Assembly (NCBI RefSeq): GCF_900099705.1
Contig: NZ_LT629695.1
Location: 2,108,001-2,172,000 of the forward strand
Reading direction: 5' to 3'
Length of the DNA: 64,000 bases
Origin: Agrococcus jejuensis
GTDB lineage: Bacteria > Actinomycetota > Actinomycetes > Actinomycetales > Microbacteriaceae
Part shown: positions 16,137-23,579 of the stretch, one piece after another
Layout: every line of letters starts with the position of its first letter
Numbering within the stretch: the stretch's first letter is position 1
Notes under the pieces: model-generated
Told to the model about the DNA's origin: nothing
Databases searched by the model: none
The model's input: only the letters and a program-made list of their open reading frames with translations
Made by a program: the position numbers and the translations under genes

Positions 16137-17054
16137 GTGACCGCTCGCTACGACGGCCCCGTCGTCGACGCCCACACGCATCTGTGGGATCTGTCGATGG
16201 ATCGCCACCCCTGGCTCCGGCCCGCTGGCGACTTCGGACCCAAGGGCAGGCTCGACCGGCTCAAGGGCAAGGACTACGTGCTCGAGCACTACCTCGCCGA
16301 CGTCGAGGGCACCGACGTGGTCGCGTCGGTGCACGTCGAGGCGCTGTGGGATGCGGGCCGCTCGCCCGTCGAGGAGACCAGGTGGCTCGAGACGCTCGAC
16401 GGTGGCCCCTTCGCGTCGCGCTACGTCGGTGCTGCGGCGTTCGGCCGCGACGAGACCGAGGACGTGCTGCGCGAGCAGGCGTCGTACGAGCGGATGCGCG
16501 GCATCCGCCAGGTCGTCGCGTGGACGCCGCACCCGGACCGCCGCATGGCGCCGCGCGACGGCATCCTGCGCGAGGCGGCATGGCGTCGCAGCGCCGAGCT
16601 GCTCGTCGAGCTCGACCTGCACCTCGAGCTGCTGCTCTACCCGTACCAGGCCGACGACGTGCTCGCCCTCGCACGCGACCTGCCCGACCTGCCGATCGTC
16701 GTGAACCACATCGGCAGCCCCATCGAGCAGGACGCCGAGGGCGTCGCGCGCTGGCGCGCCTCCATCGCCACGATGGCGCAGGCGCCCAACGTGCTCGTGA
16801 AGCTCTCGGCCGCCGCGGCGTACCCCGAGGAGAAGTCGGTCGACGCCATGCGGCCCTTCGTCGCGCCCATCGTCGCGGAGCTCGGCGCCGACCGCGTGCT
16901 GTGGGGCAGCGACTTCCCCGTCGGCACGCTCGTCGGCTGGCCGTACGACCGCTACCTCGAGGCCTACCGCACGATCCTCGACGAGCGCACGGCCGACGAG
17001 CAGCGCGCCATCCTCTTCGGCACCGCGAACCGGCTCTACCGCCTCGGGCTCTGA
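16137..17054 (+). CDS. COG3618-type metal-dependent amidohydrolase (lactonase-like)
   Basis: TIM-barrel hydrolase of 305 residues. The chain begins with the metal motif VVDAHTHLWD, has IVVNHIGSP with the central His, and ends with ADRVLWGSDFPVGTLVGWPYDRY carrying the conserved Asp. These belong to amidohydrolase_2 / COG3618 proteins, whose members include L-rhamnono- or L-fucono-lactonase and pyrone/muconolactone hydrolases. The GTG start follows AGGAGG. It is divergent from the transporter operon and ends in a strong shared terminator. A ring-opening hydrolysis step in the same pathway is plausible. Confidence 0.83.
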   Translation: MTARYDGPVVDAHTHLWDLSMDRHPWLRPAGDFGPKGRLDRLKGKDYVLEHYLADVEGTDVVASVHVEALWDAGRSPVEETRWLETLDGGPFASRYVGAAAFGRDETEDVLREQASYERMRGIRQVVAWTPHPDRRMAPRDGILREAAWRRSAELLVELDLHLELLLYPYQADDVLALARDLPDLPIVVNHIGSPIEQDAEGVARWRASIATMAQAPNVLVKLSAAAAYPEEKSVDAMRPFVAPIVAELGADRVLWGSDFPVGTLVGWPYDRYLEAYRTILDERTADEQRAILFGTANRLYRLGL

Positions 17055-17062
17055 CGCCCGAC

Positions 17063-17103
17063 ACGACGAAGGCCCCGGCGCAGCACGCCGGGGCCTTCGT
17101 CGT
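17063..17103. terminator. Bidirectional terminator hairpin
   Basis: Perfect 18-bp arms (17063-17080 and 17086-17103; ACGACGAAGGCCCCGGCG and its reverse complement) with a CAGCA loop, between the convergent amidohydrolase and Lrp genes, starting 8 bases after one stop and ending 6 before the other. Confidence 0.9.
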
Positions 17104-17109
17104 ACGGGG

Positions 17110-17661
17110 TCAGTCGTCGCTCGGCAGCAGCGCCTGCAGCATGCGCGCGTCGACGCCCTCGGGCTCGGCGCGCACGAGCACGATCGACGTCTCGGTCTGC
17201 TGCACGCCGGGGATGCCCCACACGTCGTTCGCGAGGATCTGACGCAGGTCGTCGAAGCCGTGGGCGCGGATCTTCACGACCATGTCGTTCGCGCCCGTGA
17301 CGACGTTGATCTCCTCGACGCCGCGCAGGCCCATGAGCGTCTCGAAGACGCGGCTCTGGTCGAAGCCGACGGCCGCCTTGATCGACAGGTAGGCGACGGT
17401 CGAGTGGCCGAGCGCCTCCCAGTCGATGTCGACGCTGAACCCGCGGATGACGCCCTTGGCCTTGAGGCGCGCGATGCGGTCGGCGACGGCGGGCGACGAC
17501 ATGCCGAGCACGTCGGCGAGCGCGCGCTGCGGCACGCGCGCATCCTTCGCGAGCTCCATGAGCAGCTGCACGTCGATCGCGTCGAGCGGCACCTCGGGCG
17601 TCGCGGGGCGGATGCGCTCGGCGAAGCTGCGCAGCGGGGTGTCGGTGGTCTCGTCGGCCAT
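17110..17661 (-). CDS. Lrp/AsnC family transcriptional regulator
   Basis: Regulator of 183 residues. An N-terminal tail of ~24 residues precedes the HTH (about 27-75: LDAIDVQLLMELAKDARVPQ, then LADVLGMSSPAVADRIARL). The ligand-binding RAM domain follows (about 88-165), ending ETSIVLVRAEP. Members bind amino acids and act as octamers on spaced sites. A 21-bp palindrome stands upstream of its start, and the same core stands before the aminotransferase gene. This suggests that it controls itself and its neighbours and senses the pathway's amino acid. Confidence 0.92.
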   Translation of the reverse strand: MADETTDTPLRSFAERIRPATPEVPLDAIDVQLLMELAKDARVPQRALADVLGMSSPAVADRIARLKAKGVIRGFSVDIDWEALGHSTVAYLSIKAAVGFDQSRVFETLMGLRGVEEINVVTGANDMVVKIRAHGFDDLRQILANDVWGIPGVQQTETSIVLVRAEPEGVDARMLQALLPSDD

Positions 17662-17715
17662 GGGTCTCCGTCCGCTCGGTCGCGCTGTTGCGCTTGCGAT
17701 GGTGCTGGTCGGGCG

Positions 17716-17736
17716 CGACCTTCGTTTCGAAGGTCG
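17716..17736. promoter_or_regulatory. Palindromic Lrp-type operator upstream of the lrp-like gene
   Basis: Perfect dyad with 9-bp arms and TTT centre; its 17-base core is ACCTTCGTTTCGAAGGT. It lies 55-75 bases upstream of the regulator start. The ACCTT-N7-AAGGT form recurs at 19025-19041, which points to a shared operator and autoregulation. Confidence 0.7.
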
Positions 17737-17777
17737 ATCGGGCGTGCAAGGTACCACGCGAAGGCGGCGCGCCTCGC

Positions 17778-18971
17778 TCAGGGTGTGCGGAGCGGCTCGG
17801 CGGTGTCGCGCAGGCGCGGTGCGACGACCGCGGTGGCGAGGCTCGCGACGCCCACGAGCGCGAAGGCACCGATCGCGGCGGGCACGACGCCCGTGAGGTT
17901 GCCGATGCCGCCGACGAGCAGCACGGCGACGGCCGCGGCGGCGTACGTGACGGCGGCGTAGAGCGACGAGAGCGCGCCCTGCTGCGCCGGCGTCGCGCCG
18001 CGCGTGAGCGCCACGAGGCCCGCGCGGTACGAGATGCCGATGCCGACGCCCAGCAGCGCGTAGCCCACGAGCACGACGGGCGTCGCCGCCCACAGCGCGC
18101 CGGCGGCGACGCTCAGCGCGCCGGCCGCCTGCACGAGCAGGCCCGACGCCCACGGCGCCCGGCGCGCGATCGCGGGACTCGACAGCTGCGCGGCGGCGCT
18201 CGTCGCGAGCATGAGCACGGGACCGAACGCGCGGGCGACGGGCTGCTCGAGCTCGGCGAAGATCGTCGCGCCGAACACGATGCCCACGCTCACGCCGATC
18301 CATCCGACCGAGCCGCTCGCGAGCATCCGCACGACGCGGCGGTCGATGCGGATGCGCGCCGTCCCGCCGCGGATGCCCACGAGCGCCGCGCGGTTCGCGT
18401 CGCGCCGCACGCGCAGCACGATCGACGCGGCGACGAGCAGCACGAGCAGGATGCTCGCGTGGCCGAGCGCCACGATCTGCGGCGAGCCGGCCTCGGCGAA
18501 CGACACGACGAGCTGCGAGCCGCCCGCGCCCACGACCGCGCCGACGAGGTTGCCGGTCGCCGAGATCGCGCGGCCGGGAGCGCCGATCGCGGCGACGACG
18601 AGCGCGGCGGCCGCGCCCGTGCCCATGCCGCCGGCGATGCCCGCGACGGCTCGGCCGGCGAGCACCGACCACTCCTGCGCGATCGCGAGCAGCACGTCGG
18701 AGCCGATCGCGACGGCGAGGGCGGCGACGAGCAGGGGAGCGGCGAAGCGCGTGAGCGTGGGGCGCGCGAGCACGAGCAGCACGACGACGAGCACGCTGAC
18801 GTAGCAGACGAAGGTCAGCGAGATGAGCAGCGGGTCGAGGCCGAGCAGGTCGCGGTAGACGGGCAGCAGCGGGTTGATGGCGTTGGTGCCCGCGAGCAGC
18901 ATCGCGAACGACGCGGCGACGATCGCTGCCTGCCATGCGGTGCCCGTGCGCGTGCCGGTGGTGATGGTCAT
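17778..18971 (-). CDS. MFS transporter
   Basis: Membrane carrier of 397 residues with about twelve hydrophobic segments. The first contains FAMLLAGTNAINPLLPVYRDLLG; the central motif region has GRAVAGIAGGMGTGAAAAL. The second half shows GIGISYRAGLVALTRGATPAQQGALSSLYAAV. It resembles the sugar/drug proton antiporter branch. It sits between the Lrp gene and the divergent aminotransferase, so it may export or import a metabolite of the same pathway. The start ATG faces an operator-rich interval. Confidence 0.86.
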   Translation of the reverse strand: MTITTGTRTGTAWQAAIVAASFAMLLAGTNAINPLLPVYRDLLGLDPLLISLTFVCYVSVLVVVLLVLARPTLTRFAAPLLVAALAVAIGSDVLLAIAQEWSVLAGRAVAGIAGGMGTGAAAALVVAAIGAPGRAISATGNLVGAVVGAGGSQLVVSFAEAGSPQIVALGHASILLVLLVAASIVLRVRRDANRAALVGIRGGTARIRIDRRVVRMLASGSVGWIGVSVGIVFGATIFAELEQPVARAFGPVLMLATSAAAQLSSPAIARRAPWASGLLVQAAGALSVAAGALWAATPVVLVGYALLGVGIGISYRAGLVALTRGATPAQQGALSSLYAAVTYAAAAVAVLLVGGIGNLTGVVPAAIGAFALVGVASLATAVVAPRLRDTAEPLRTP

Positions 18972-18986
18972 GCTCAGGCCGTTCTC

Positions 18987-19000
18987 GTGAGAGTTCTCAC
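18987..19000. promoter_or_regulatory. 14-bp palindrome in the divergent MFS/aminotransferase interval
   Basis: GTGAGAGTTCTCAC: perfect 6-bp arms with a 2-base centre, 16 bases upstream of the MFS start codon. Its form differs from the ACCTT operator, so it may bind another protein. Confidence 0.4.
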
Positions 19001-19022
19001 AACTGTAACTTTGTGCTGTCTT

Positions 19023-19043
19023 CTACCTTAGATCGTAAGGTAG
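19023..19043. promoter_or_regulatory. Palindromic Lrp-type operator before the aminotransferase
   Basis: Dyad with 8-bp arms (CTACCTTA and TAAGGTAG) and a 5-base centre; the 17-base core is ACCTTAGATCGTAAGGT. It shares ACCTT-N7-AAGGT with the site before the lrp-like gene. It lies 35 bases upstream of the aminotransferase start and in the divergent MFS promoter region. Confidence 0.7.
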
Positions 19044-19077
19044 CGTCCAACTAGAGCAGCACATCGAAAGGCCCGCA

Positions 19078-20268
19078 ATGCCCCAGTCCTACGCCCGCCG
19101 CATGGATCGCGTGCGGCCGTCCGCCATCCGCGAGCTGCTCAAGCACGGCGCCGACCCCGCGCTCATCTCGTTCGGCGGCGGCTACCCCGACCAGCGGCTC
19201 TTCCCGCTCGACGACCTGCGCAGCGTCTTCGACGCGCTGCTGCAGCCCGAGCAGGCGGCGTCGCTGCAGTACACGACCTCCGACGGCCTGCCCGCGCTGC
19301 GCGAGGCGATCGCCGAGCGCATGACGGCGCAGGGCACGCCCATGGTCGCCGACGACGTGCTCATCCTCTCGGGCGGGCAGCAGGGCCTCGACCTCGTCGC
19401 CAAGATGCTCGTCGACCCGGGCGACACCGTGATCGTCGAGGACCCCACGTTCCTCGGCGCCCTCATCGCCTTCGCACCGCTCGAGCCGACGTACGCGACC
19501 GTGCGCCTCGACGAGCACGGCATGGACACCGACCACCTCGCCGAGGTGCTGGCCGCCAACCCCGGCGTGCGGATGCTCTACACGGTGCCCGACTTCCACA
19601 ACCCCACGGGCGTCACCATGAGCCTCGAGCGCCGCCGCCGGCTCATCGAGCTCGCCAACGAGCACGGCCTCGTCGTGCTCGAGGACAGCCCCTACCGCGA
19701 GCTGCGCTTCGACGGCGAGCCCGTGCCCACGCTCAAGAGCCTCGACACCGAGGGCCGCGTCATCCACCTCTCGTCGTTCTCGAAGATCCTCGCCCCCGGC
19801 ATGCGCCTGGGCTGGCTCGCCGCATCCCCCGAGCTGCGCGAGCGCCTCGGCCTGCTGAAGCTCGCCGCCGACACGCAGTCGGGCACGCTCGCGATGCACG
19901 CCGCCGCGTCGTTCATCGCCGGCTTCGACCTCGACGCGCACGTCGAGCGCCTGCGCGTCGCGTACGGCGCGAAGCGCGACCTCATGCTGGCGACGATCGA
20001 CGAGGCGTTCCCCGCCTCCGTCGGCCGCACGACCCCCGAGGGCGGCCTCTTCACGTGGCTCACCTTCCCCGAGGGGTTCGACTCCGCGCGCTTCATGGCC
20101 GAGGTCGCGCTGCCCGAGGCGAAGGTCGCGTACGTGCCCGGCACGACGTTCTTCGCCGACGGCGGGCACCCGAACCACGCCCGCGTGAACTTCTCCAACG
20201 TGTCCGACGACGACATCGTCGCCGGCATCACCCGCCTCGGCCACCACCTGCGCAGGGAGCTCGCATGA
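19078..20268 (+). CDS. PLP-dependent aminotransferase, class I/II (2-aminoadipate / MocR-like fold)
   Basis: Transaminase of 396 residues of fold type I. The PLP lysine is Lys236 in SSFSKILAPG, Asn175 is in PDFHNPTG, the Tyr is in DSPYREL, and a substrate Arg is in HARVNFSN. ISFGGGYPDQRLFP at the start and GGLFTWLTFPEGFD near the end place it with the KAT/2-aminoadipate aminotransferase group. It should convert an amino acid to its 2-oxo acid, which the aldolases of the divergent operon could then cleave; that link is inferred. The ATG follows GAAAGG, and the stop overlaps the next start. Confidence 0.9.
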   Translation: MPQSYARRMDRVRPSAIRELLKHGADPALISFGGGYPDQRLFPLDDLRSVFDALLQPEQAASLQYTTSDGLPALREAIAERMTAQGTPMVADDVLILSGGQQGLDLVAKMLVDPGDTVIVEDPTFLGALIAFAPLEPTYATVRLDEHGMDTDHLAEVLAANPGVRMLYTVPDFHNPTGVTMSLERRRRLIELANEHGLVVLEDSPYRELRFDGEPVPTLKSLDTEGRVIHLSSFSKILAPGMRLGWLAASPELRERLGLLKLAADTQSGTLAMHAAASFIAGFDLDAHVERLRVAYGAKRDLMLATIDEAFPASVGRTTPEGGLFTWLTFPEGFDSARFMAEVALPEAKVAYVPGTTFFADGGHPNHARVNFSNVSDDDIVAGITRLGHHLRRELA

Positions 20269-21440
20269 CCGCCGTCCACCCCGACATCGCCGCCGCCATC
20301 GAGGCGCTGCCGCTCGTCGACCACCACGTGCACTCGCTGCTCACCGACCCGCTCGACGAGTCCGACCTGCTCGACGCCCTCACGGAGGCCGACCACCACT
20401 GGTCGCGCGAGACCGCGCTCGACACGCAGATCGGATTCGCCGTGCGCCGCCACTGCGCACCCGTGCTCGGCCTCGAGCCGTTCGCCGACACCGAGACGTA
20501 CCTGGCAGCCCGCCGCGAGCTCGGCTTCGACGAGGCGACCGCGCGGCTGCTGCGCGCATCCGGCATCTCGCACTACCTGATCGACGGCGGCTACATGCCC
20601 GAACAGCTGCTTCCCGAGCAGCGGATGGCGACGCTCGGCGCCGCCGACTGGGCACCGATCGTGCGGCTCGAGACGACCGCCGAGGCCGTCATGGCCGAGG
20701 CCACCTCGGGCGCCGACTTCCTCTCGTCGCTGCACGAGGTGCTCGACCGCGAGGCCGAGCGCGCGCTCGGCTGGAAGACCGTCGCCGCCTACCGCTGCGG
20801 CCTCGACCTCGACGGCGCCAAGCCCACCGAGGCCGAGGTGCTCGCCGCCGCCGAGGCGTGGTTCGCGCTCGGCTCGCCCGGCGCCCCGTCGCGGCTCGAG
20901 GACCGCACGATCGTGCGCCACCTCATCTGGTGGGCGCTCGAGCGCGGCGACACCGTGCAGGTGCACGCCGGCTTCGGCGGCACGAACCTGCGCCTCGACG
21001 GCGCCGACCCCGCCGGCATGCAGGCGCTGTGCGCCGCGACCGAGCACACGGGCGGCCGCATCGTCTTCCTGCACTGCTACCCCTATGCGCGCCAGGCGGG
21101 CTACCTCGCCCACCTCTACCCGCACGTCTACCTCGACGCCGGCCTCTCGATCAACTACCTCGGTGCGAACGCCGACGTCGTCGTGCGCGAGACGCTCGAC
21201 CTCGCGCCGTTCGGCAAGGTGCTGTTCTCGTCGGATGCGTGGGGCCTGCCCGAGCTCGTGCTGCTCGGCGCCCGCCTGTGGCGCGACTCGATGGCGCGCA
21301 TCCTCTCGGAGTACGTCGAGGTGCACGGCTGGCCGGTCCCCGAGGCGATCCGCATCGCCGAGCTCGTCGCGTGGCGCACGGCCGAGACCGTGTACTCGCG
21401 GTCGTTCGCGCCGGCTGCGGTCGCCGCCGAGGCAGCGTGA
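20265..21440 (+). CDS. FluG/nodulin-type amidohydrolase
   Basis: Metal-dependent hydrolase of 391 residues. It begins PLVDHHVHSLL (metal His pair) and has IVFLHCYPYARQAGYLAHLYPHVYLD and KVLFSSDAWGLPELVLLGARLWRD late in the chain. That is the same order as in the amidohydrolase half of eukaryotic FluG/nodulin proteins, which is fused there to a glutamine-synthetase-like domain. Here no synthetase domain or gene follows. The ATG overlaps the aminotransferase stop, so the two are coupled. A gamma-glutamyl or related amide substrate is possible, not shown. Confidence 0.8.
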   Translation: MTAVHPDIAAAIEALPLVDHHVHSLLTDPLDESDLLDALTEADHHWSRETALDTQIGFAVRRHCAPVLGLEPFADTETYLAARRELGFDEATARLLRASGISHYLIDGGYMPEQLLPEQRMATLGAADWAPIVRLETTAEAVMAEATSGADFLSSLHEVLDREAERALGWKTVAAYRCGLDLDGAKPTEAEVLAAAEAWFALGSPGAPSRLEDRTIVRHLIWWALERGDTVQVHAGFGGTNLRLDGADPAGMQALCAATEHTGGRIVFLHCYPYARQAGYLAHLYPHVYLDAGLSINYLGANADVVVRETLDLAPFGKVLFSSDAWGLPELVLLGARLWRDSMARILSEYVEVHGWPVPEAIRIAELVAWRTAETVYSRSFAPAAVAAEAA

Positions 21441-21580
21441 TGGCTGCGGAGTCGGCGGCGCCGCTCGGCGCACCTGTGCCCGGGTCGACGCTGCCGCCGG
21501 CTCCGCGCATCCTGCCCTCGGCGCCCGCCGTGCCGCTCGGACCGGCGACGGCATCCATCATCATCCGCGGCTACGACTGA
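21440..21580 (+). CDS. Translationally coupled 46-residue hypothetical ORF
   Basis: A TGATG joint makes its ATG share one base with the amidohydrolase stop. The peptide is rich in Ala and Pro for 36 residues (for example VPGSTLPPAPRILPSAPAVP) and ends in a hydrophobic-charged tail ASIIIRGYD. No family was recognised. It could be a real small partner, a peptide precursor with its C terminus as core, or chance read-through coding. Two strong terminators follow at 21701-21793, so it is inside the transcript. Confidence 0.4.
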   Translation: MAAESAAPLGAPVPGSTLPPAPRILPSAPAVPLGPATASIIIRGYD

Positions 21581-21700
21581 GCCGCGCCGACCTGCGAGCG
21601 CCTGCCCCGCACGCCACCGACCCGGTGGGCGGTGCGACGTTCGTGCTCGCATGCCGGGATCCGCGGCGGAGACGACCTCTCCGTCGCCCGGACCGGCCAG

Positions 21701-21793
21701 GCAGCGCCGCCCGCGCATCCCGCGGGCGGCGCTGCTGCGTCTCCGCTGGCATGGCGAAGGCCCGCCGCACCAGTGGTGTGCGACGGGCCTTCG
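21701..21793. terminator. Two consecutive terminator hairpins
   Basis: First: perfect 15-bp arms GCAGCGCCGCCCGCG and its reverse complement (21701-21735, loop CATCC). Second: CGAAGGCCCG ... CGGGCCTTCG (21755-21793) with a longer imperfect stem. They separate the convergent amidohydrolase and lipoprotein genes. Confidence 0.8.
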
Positions 21794-21807
21794 GTCGTTC
21801 CGCGTGC

Positions 21808-22512
21808 CTACTCGGCGGGGACCGCCGTGATCTGCGCGACGCCGACCAGCAGGCCGACCTCGCGGCCACCGACGACCGCGTCGGTGCCGAACGTGTCGTT
21901 CAGCAGGCCGGCTGCGTCCTCGGAGACGTAGACCTCGGTGCCCTCGAGGATGGCCTCGCCGTTCGGGCCCTCCTGCAGCGGGTTGAGCGTCGAGCCGTTG
22001 AGCTCGAAGATCAGGATGTCCTGACCCACCTCCTCGCCGTTGGCCGTGACGGTGCCGAAGAGCTCCGACGTGCCCGGGTCGATGCGGAAGTCGGTCAGCT
22101 CGACCGTGATGTCACCGGCCGTCAGGGAGATGCCCGAGCCGTCGTGCTCGATCGAGCCCTGGACGTAGGGGCGGTAGTCCTCCTCCGGGTCCCAGTACTC
22201 GACGTTGCCGCCCGTGATCGGGAAGGCGAGCACGCCGTCCGTCAGGGTGGCGCCACCGATGACGCCCGGCGTGAGGCCGAGGCCCGTGATGGCGTCGAGG
22301 AAGCCCTGATCGAGGGTGACCTGGGTGTCGACGCCGCCGAGCTCGTCGATGACCGCGATGGGCTCGGGCGTGGCGTCCGTGCTCTCCGAGGCGCTCGTCT
22401 CGGCCGGCTCCTCTGCGGCCGGCGTCGAGCAGGCCGCGAGGGAGAAGGCGAGAGCGCCTGCAGCGATCACGCCCAGGGTGGTCTTGCCGAGTGTGCTGTG
22501 CATGATCTTCAT
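21808..22512 (-). CDS. Lipoprotein of unknown function
   Basis: Secreted, membrane-anchored protein of 234 residues: basic start, hydrophobic segment, lipobox LAAC (Cys about residue 28), then an acidic Ser/Glu/Thr linker. The rest is acidic and beta-rich, with a repeated style of GGATLTDGVLAFPITGG, then ISLTAGDITVELTDFRIDPGTSELFGTV. This resembles HtaA-like or general actinobacterial beta-domain lipoproteins, but no family is certain. The ATG at 22512 follows GAGGAATC. Single-gene unit with its own terminator. Confidence 0.7.
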   Translation of the reverse strand: MKIMHSTLGKTTLGVIAAGALAFSLAACSTPAAEEPAETSASESTDATPEPIAVIDELGGVDTQVTLDQGFLDAITGLGLTPGVIGGATLTDGVLAFPITGGNVEYWDPEEDYRPYVQGSIEHDGSGISLTAGDITVELTDFRIDPGTSELFGTVTANGEEVGQDILIFELNGSTLNPLQEGPNGEAILEGTEVYVSEDAAGLLNDTFGTDAVVGGREVGLLVGVAQITAVPAE

Positions 22513-22594
22513 GGCGATTCCTCTTCTGTGTGGTGCGGGGGAACGTGTGCTGCTCTGCGTTCGCAGCAGACGCGGTTTCGGATGCCTCGATCGG

Positions 22595-22903
22595 TCAGAC
22601 GCGCGTCGGTCGGCGTCGCTCGACGACGATGACCTCGAGAGCCTCGGCATCAGCGGGCATCTCATTGGTGCTGACGAGCGACTCGCCGCGGCGAATCCTC
22701 ACGAGCGTCAGGACCGCGAGCGCGAGCGCAGACGCGACGAGCACGGCGGAGGACGTGACGACCCCTCGCCACGCGTCGAGATGCGCGACGGTGCCGGCTG
22801 GGGATGCGATCGCGACCGCCAGCGCGCCGGCGGCGACGGTCACGAGCACGACGCATGCGATGAGGAGCATGGTCCAGGCGACGGTGAGCGGCGACTTCGG
22901 CAT
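22595..22903 (-). CDS. Small two-helix membrane protein, unknown function
   Basis: 102 residues: MPKSPLTVAWTMLL opens the first membrane helix, a short polar loop (AGTVAHLDAWRGV) follows, then a second helix SSAVLVASALALAVLTLVRI, then a charged tail with RRGES and VIVVERRRPTRV. It is probably cotranscribed with the lipoprotein gene, 82 bp downstream. No function can be proposed. Confidence 0.6.
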   Translation of the reverse strand: MPKSPLTVAWTMLLIACVVLVTVAAGALAVAIASPAGTVAHLDAWRGVVTSSAVLVASALALAVLTLVRIRRGESLVSTNEMPADAEALEVIVVERRRPTRV

Positions 22904-23025
22904 TTCGCTAGTCTGTCGAACGAAATTCGCGCATGTTGGGCGTTGACAGGACCTCGGCGCGCATGCATCGTCGAGGATCGTTCGACCATCGCGAGCGGGA
23001 CGCGGCGTCTCGCGGATGCGTCGAA

Positions 23026-23289
23026 TCAGTCGGTGGTCGGCAGCGCGCGCAGCACGGCGAGCACCTGCTCGGCGGGCATCTCGCACGGCTTGAGGTGCGT
23101 GCCGGATGCGGTGCGCCACACGTTGGCGCTCATGCGGCCGGTGCCGCCGAGCTCCTCGCCCTCGATCGTGCTCGACCGCCCCTCCGCATGGTCGACGCGC
23201 GTGAGCCCCCACGCCCGCCCGTCGACGTCGTGCCGACTCCAGCCGAGCGGCACGCGATCGACGAGGGCGTCGAGGTCGTCGTGGTGCAT
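23026..23289 (-). CDS. Small conserved-type hypothetical protein
   Basis: 87 residues. The order of features is an acidic helix HHDDLDALVDRVPLGW, a RAWGLTRVDHAEGRSSTIEGEELGG region, then SANVWRTASGTHLKPCEMPAEQVLAVL. The even composition, with a Cys-Glu-Met-Pro turn before a final helix, looks like a folded soluble domain of a kind common in actinobacteria, but its function was not recognised. The ATG at 23289 was chosen over an upstream in-frame ATG whose leader runs into a family D repeat. Confidence 0.6.
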   Translation of the reverse strand: MHHDDLDALVDRVPLGWSRHDVDGRAWGLTRVDHAEGRSSTIEGEELGGTGRMSANVWRTASGTHLKPCEMPAEQVLAVLRALPTTD

Positions 23290-23331
23290 GTCGCCACGGT
23301 ATCCCCGCCCACAGACCGCTCCTCCGATGAC

Positions 23332-23437
23332 CGCTCCTTGAGGTGCGAGCGGAGCGAGCCTCGAAAGGTGCCGCACGGGAGCCGTCTCGTAAGGAGCCCT
23401 TCGAGGCTCGCCCTTCGGGCTCGCACCTCAGGGAGCG
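23332..23437. repeat. Family D palindrome, copy 1
   Basis: About 106 bp. The left arm is CGCTCCTTGAGGTGCGAGC followed by GGAGCGAGCCTCGAA. The right arm is TTCGAGGCTCGCCCTTCGGG then CTCGCACCTCAGGGAGCG. Same element as at 58645-58769. It lies between the small hypothetical gene and purL. Confidence 0.85.
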
Positions 23438-23479
23438 GGTGGTGGGCACCTCGCGGGGTGAGCGATCGCATCCACAGAC

Positions 23480-23514
23480 CGCTCCTTGAGGTGCGAACGA
23501 AGCGAGCCTCGAAC
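23480..23514. repeat. Family D half-copy
   Basis: One left arm only (CGCTCCTTGAGGTGCGAAC, then GAAGCGAGCCTCGAA), 43 bp past the full copy and without a matching right arm. It looks like a remnant. Confidence 0.7.
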
Positions 23515-23579
23515 GATGGAGCCGAAGACGACGAGACCCGCCGCACCCGAAGGCGCGGCGGGTCTCGAAGACGCGAGGA

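Noticed and set aside
20265..21440. FluG-type amidohydrolase considered as part of a glutamine-synthetase fusion
   Set aside because: The chain stops at the end of the hydrolase domain, and the following 46-residue ORF has no similarity to a synthetase.
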